Shown one piece after another: positions 63,285 through 64,000 of a stretch of DNA of 64,000 bases. Source of the stretch: Deltaproteobacteria bacterium (lineage in GTDB: Bacteria > Chloroflexota > Dehalococcoidia > Dehalococcoidales > BS750m-G39); contig JAUVYB010000004.1 of NCBI GenBank assembly GCA_030603275.1, forward strand, positions 1-64,000, written 5' to 3'. The notes beneath the pieces are model-generated. The model made no database searches, was not told the origin of the DNA, and saw only the letters and a program-made list of their open reading frames with translations. The translations under genes were made by a program, and so were the position numbers. Positions within the stretch are counted from its first letter, which is position 1. Each line of letters begins with the position of its first letter.

Positions 63285-64000
63285 CTAAGCCAAGTTCGGT
63301 TCGATAACTCTCAGCAGTGCCTCCACAGTTCTTCGAAAATCGTAATACTCTTCCGATGGGAGTACACTATTATGTGCTATCATGTTTCTTGGGATTTCCA
63401 GACTCTTCATATTTACACTGAATCTGTCTATGGGCCCAATATACTGTTCAAAAAAATCCATATTCTTATTGACTATAATATCATGAAGATCCTCAAAATC
63501 AACGAAATTCAATGGGGATGTATCTTCCAGTAAATGCCACCTTCGTCTGGCGTCTTGGCGACGATTTTCGTATCTTTTCCGAGCTTTGCTGGTAGCTCCA
63601 TTTGACCACCAGTCACTTTCACCAAACTTCTCCTTTAGTTTCTTCTCGATAAGAGTGCGGAGTTTATTTTCTAGGCTAAATAATAACTTATAGGCTTGCG
63701 CCATACGGTCAACGGTTTCCTCAAAGGTTGGCTGCAATGTGCAAAGATTGTCTTTTAAGAGTTGCTCCGCTAAAGCTTGAGCCGCTGCTTGACCAAGTGC
63801 CTCCCTCAAGTATTCAGGCTCAAGCGAATCTAACTCTTTGTAATATAAAACCTGTTCGAGTTCCAGGATTTCTACTATATCATCAATACAATCTGCCCTT
63901 GACAACTTGGCATACTCAGTCTCATCCCAAGTGCTCTGAATACCATGCCAAGTTAAAAATGAAAATGGCGGCTGTTTTGAATCTACAGATAAGATAAAGA
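63285..64000 (-). CDS. HEPN-type protein, partial (5' end beyond window)
   Basis: The reading frame stays open from 63285 to the window edge at 64000 with no Met or stop, so the gene starts beyond the window. The visible part shows a helical domain with IPRNMIAHNSVLP, matching the RX4H signature of HEPN domains (Arg, four residues, His). Before it lie LENKLRTLIEKKLKEKFG and ARKRYENRRQDARRRWHLLEDTSPLNFVDFEDL, similar in layout to Swt1-type HEPN. HEPN domains often act as RNases in defence or toxin systems; activity is inferred. The coding DNA is AT-rich and differs from its neighbours, and the end lies next to the tRNA-like relict, which suggests an acquired island. Confidence 0.7.
   Translation of the reverse strand, partial: FILSVDSKQPPFSFLTWHGIQSTWDETEYAKLSRADCIDDIVEILELEQVLYYKELDSLEPEYLREALGQAAAQALAEQLLKDNLCTLQPTFEETVDRMAQAYKLLFSLENKLRTLIEKKLKEKFGESDWWSNGATSKARKRYENRRQDARRRWHLLEDTSPLNFVDFEDLHDIIVNKNMDFFEQYIGPIDRFSVNMKSLEIPRNMIAHNSVLPSEEYYDFRRTVEALLRVIEPNLA

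Noticed and set aside
63285..63905. Start of the HEPN gene at TTG 63905
   Set aside because: The frame is open to the window edge with no stop or Met, so the TTG is an arbitrary in-frame codon. The gene continues beyond the window.

Overview
The window looks like part of a Chloroflexota chromosome, most likely class Dehalococcoidia or a close relative. This is an inference from gene content. The rpoB-rpoC-ruvB-queH order and a stand-alone bacterial Elp3 are features I associate with Dehalococcoides-type genomes. Three acyl-CoA dehydrogenases plus an electron-transfer flavoprotein suggest a fatty-acid or acyl-CoA oxidising anaerobe. Coding DNA is GC-rich, genes are tightly packed on both strands, and the sequence carries no direct taxonomic label.

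Layout. 1-9.7 kb: a cyclophilin lipoprotein, a fatty-acid synthesis/ribosome cluster on the minus strand (DUF177-rpmF-fabD-fabG-nusB-acpP), three acyl-CoA dehydrogenases with a stand-alone AsnC-type RAM domain, then plsC-ispH. 9.8-14.8 kb: a LacD-type aldolase with a PfkB sugar kinase, purine salvage (hpt-ade), tRNA-Leu(TAG) and a cupin. 15-25 kb: rpoB-rpoC behind a strong sigma-70 promoter, then ruvB and queH. 25-31 kb: secreted or envelope proteins, an ECF sigma factor with a DUF5667 partner, RimI and two paralogous GNAT acetyltransferases. 31-37 kb: a Trm9-like methyltransferase divergent from Elp3, a CtpA protease, RNase P RNA, and RNase HI with a zinc-ribbon coiled-coil protein. 37-43.2 kb is accessory: a phage-type terminase pair, an AT-rich DUF4258/DUF2283 pair, an amino-acid permease and an AT-rich putative PD-(D/E)XK nuclease. 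43.5-54 kb: a CetZ-like tubulin-superfamily GTPase, a DRG-type GTPase, uvrC, surface proteins including a possible caspase-fold lipoprotein, a Xer recombinase, pcm, a nitroreductase and a transglutaminase-like protein. 54-63 kb: an EF-G-like GTPase, an ABC exporter with a NEW3 protein, etfBA and prfA-prmC. 63.2 kb to the edge: a decayed tRNA-like sequence beside an AT-rich gene with a HEPN motif that runs off the window.

The most striking non-coding feature is a family of G/C-skewed palindromic repeats filling 13 intergenic gaps. They share a mosaic of hairpin modules, and their outer ends are inverted copies of each other, as in miniature inverted-repeat elements. Hairpin arms differ between copies by paired changes that keep base pairing. 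Promoters are easy to read: several are TTGACA-type and many carry the extended -10 box TGCTAYAAT. Several -10 boxes lie so close to the start codon that leaderless mRNAs are likely (uvrC, ruvB, lacD-like, hpt, queH, elp3).

The genes fit together around acyl-CoA metabolism (dehydrogenases feeding ETF), lipid and isoprenoid synthesis, and translation and tRNA modification (QueH, Elp3 with a Trm9-like enzyme, PrmC/RF1, an EF-G paralogue, RNase P). Small islands of foreign-looking genes interrupt this core.
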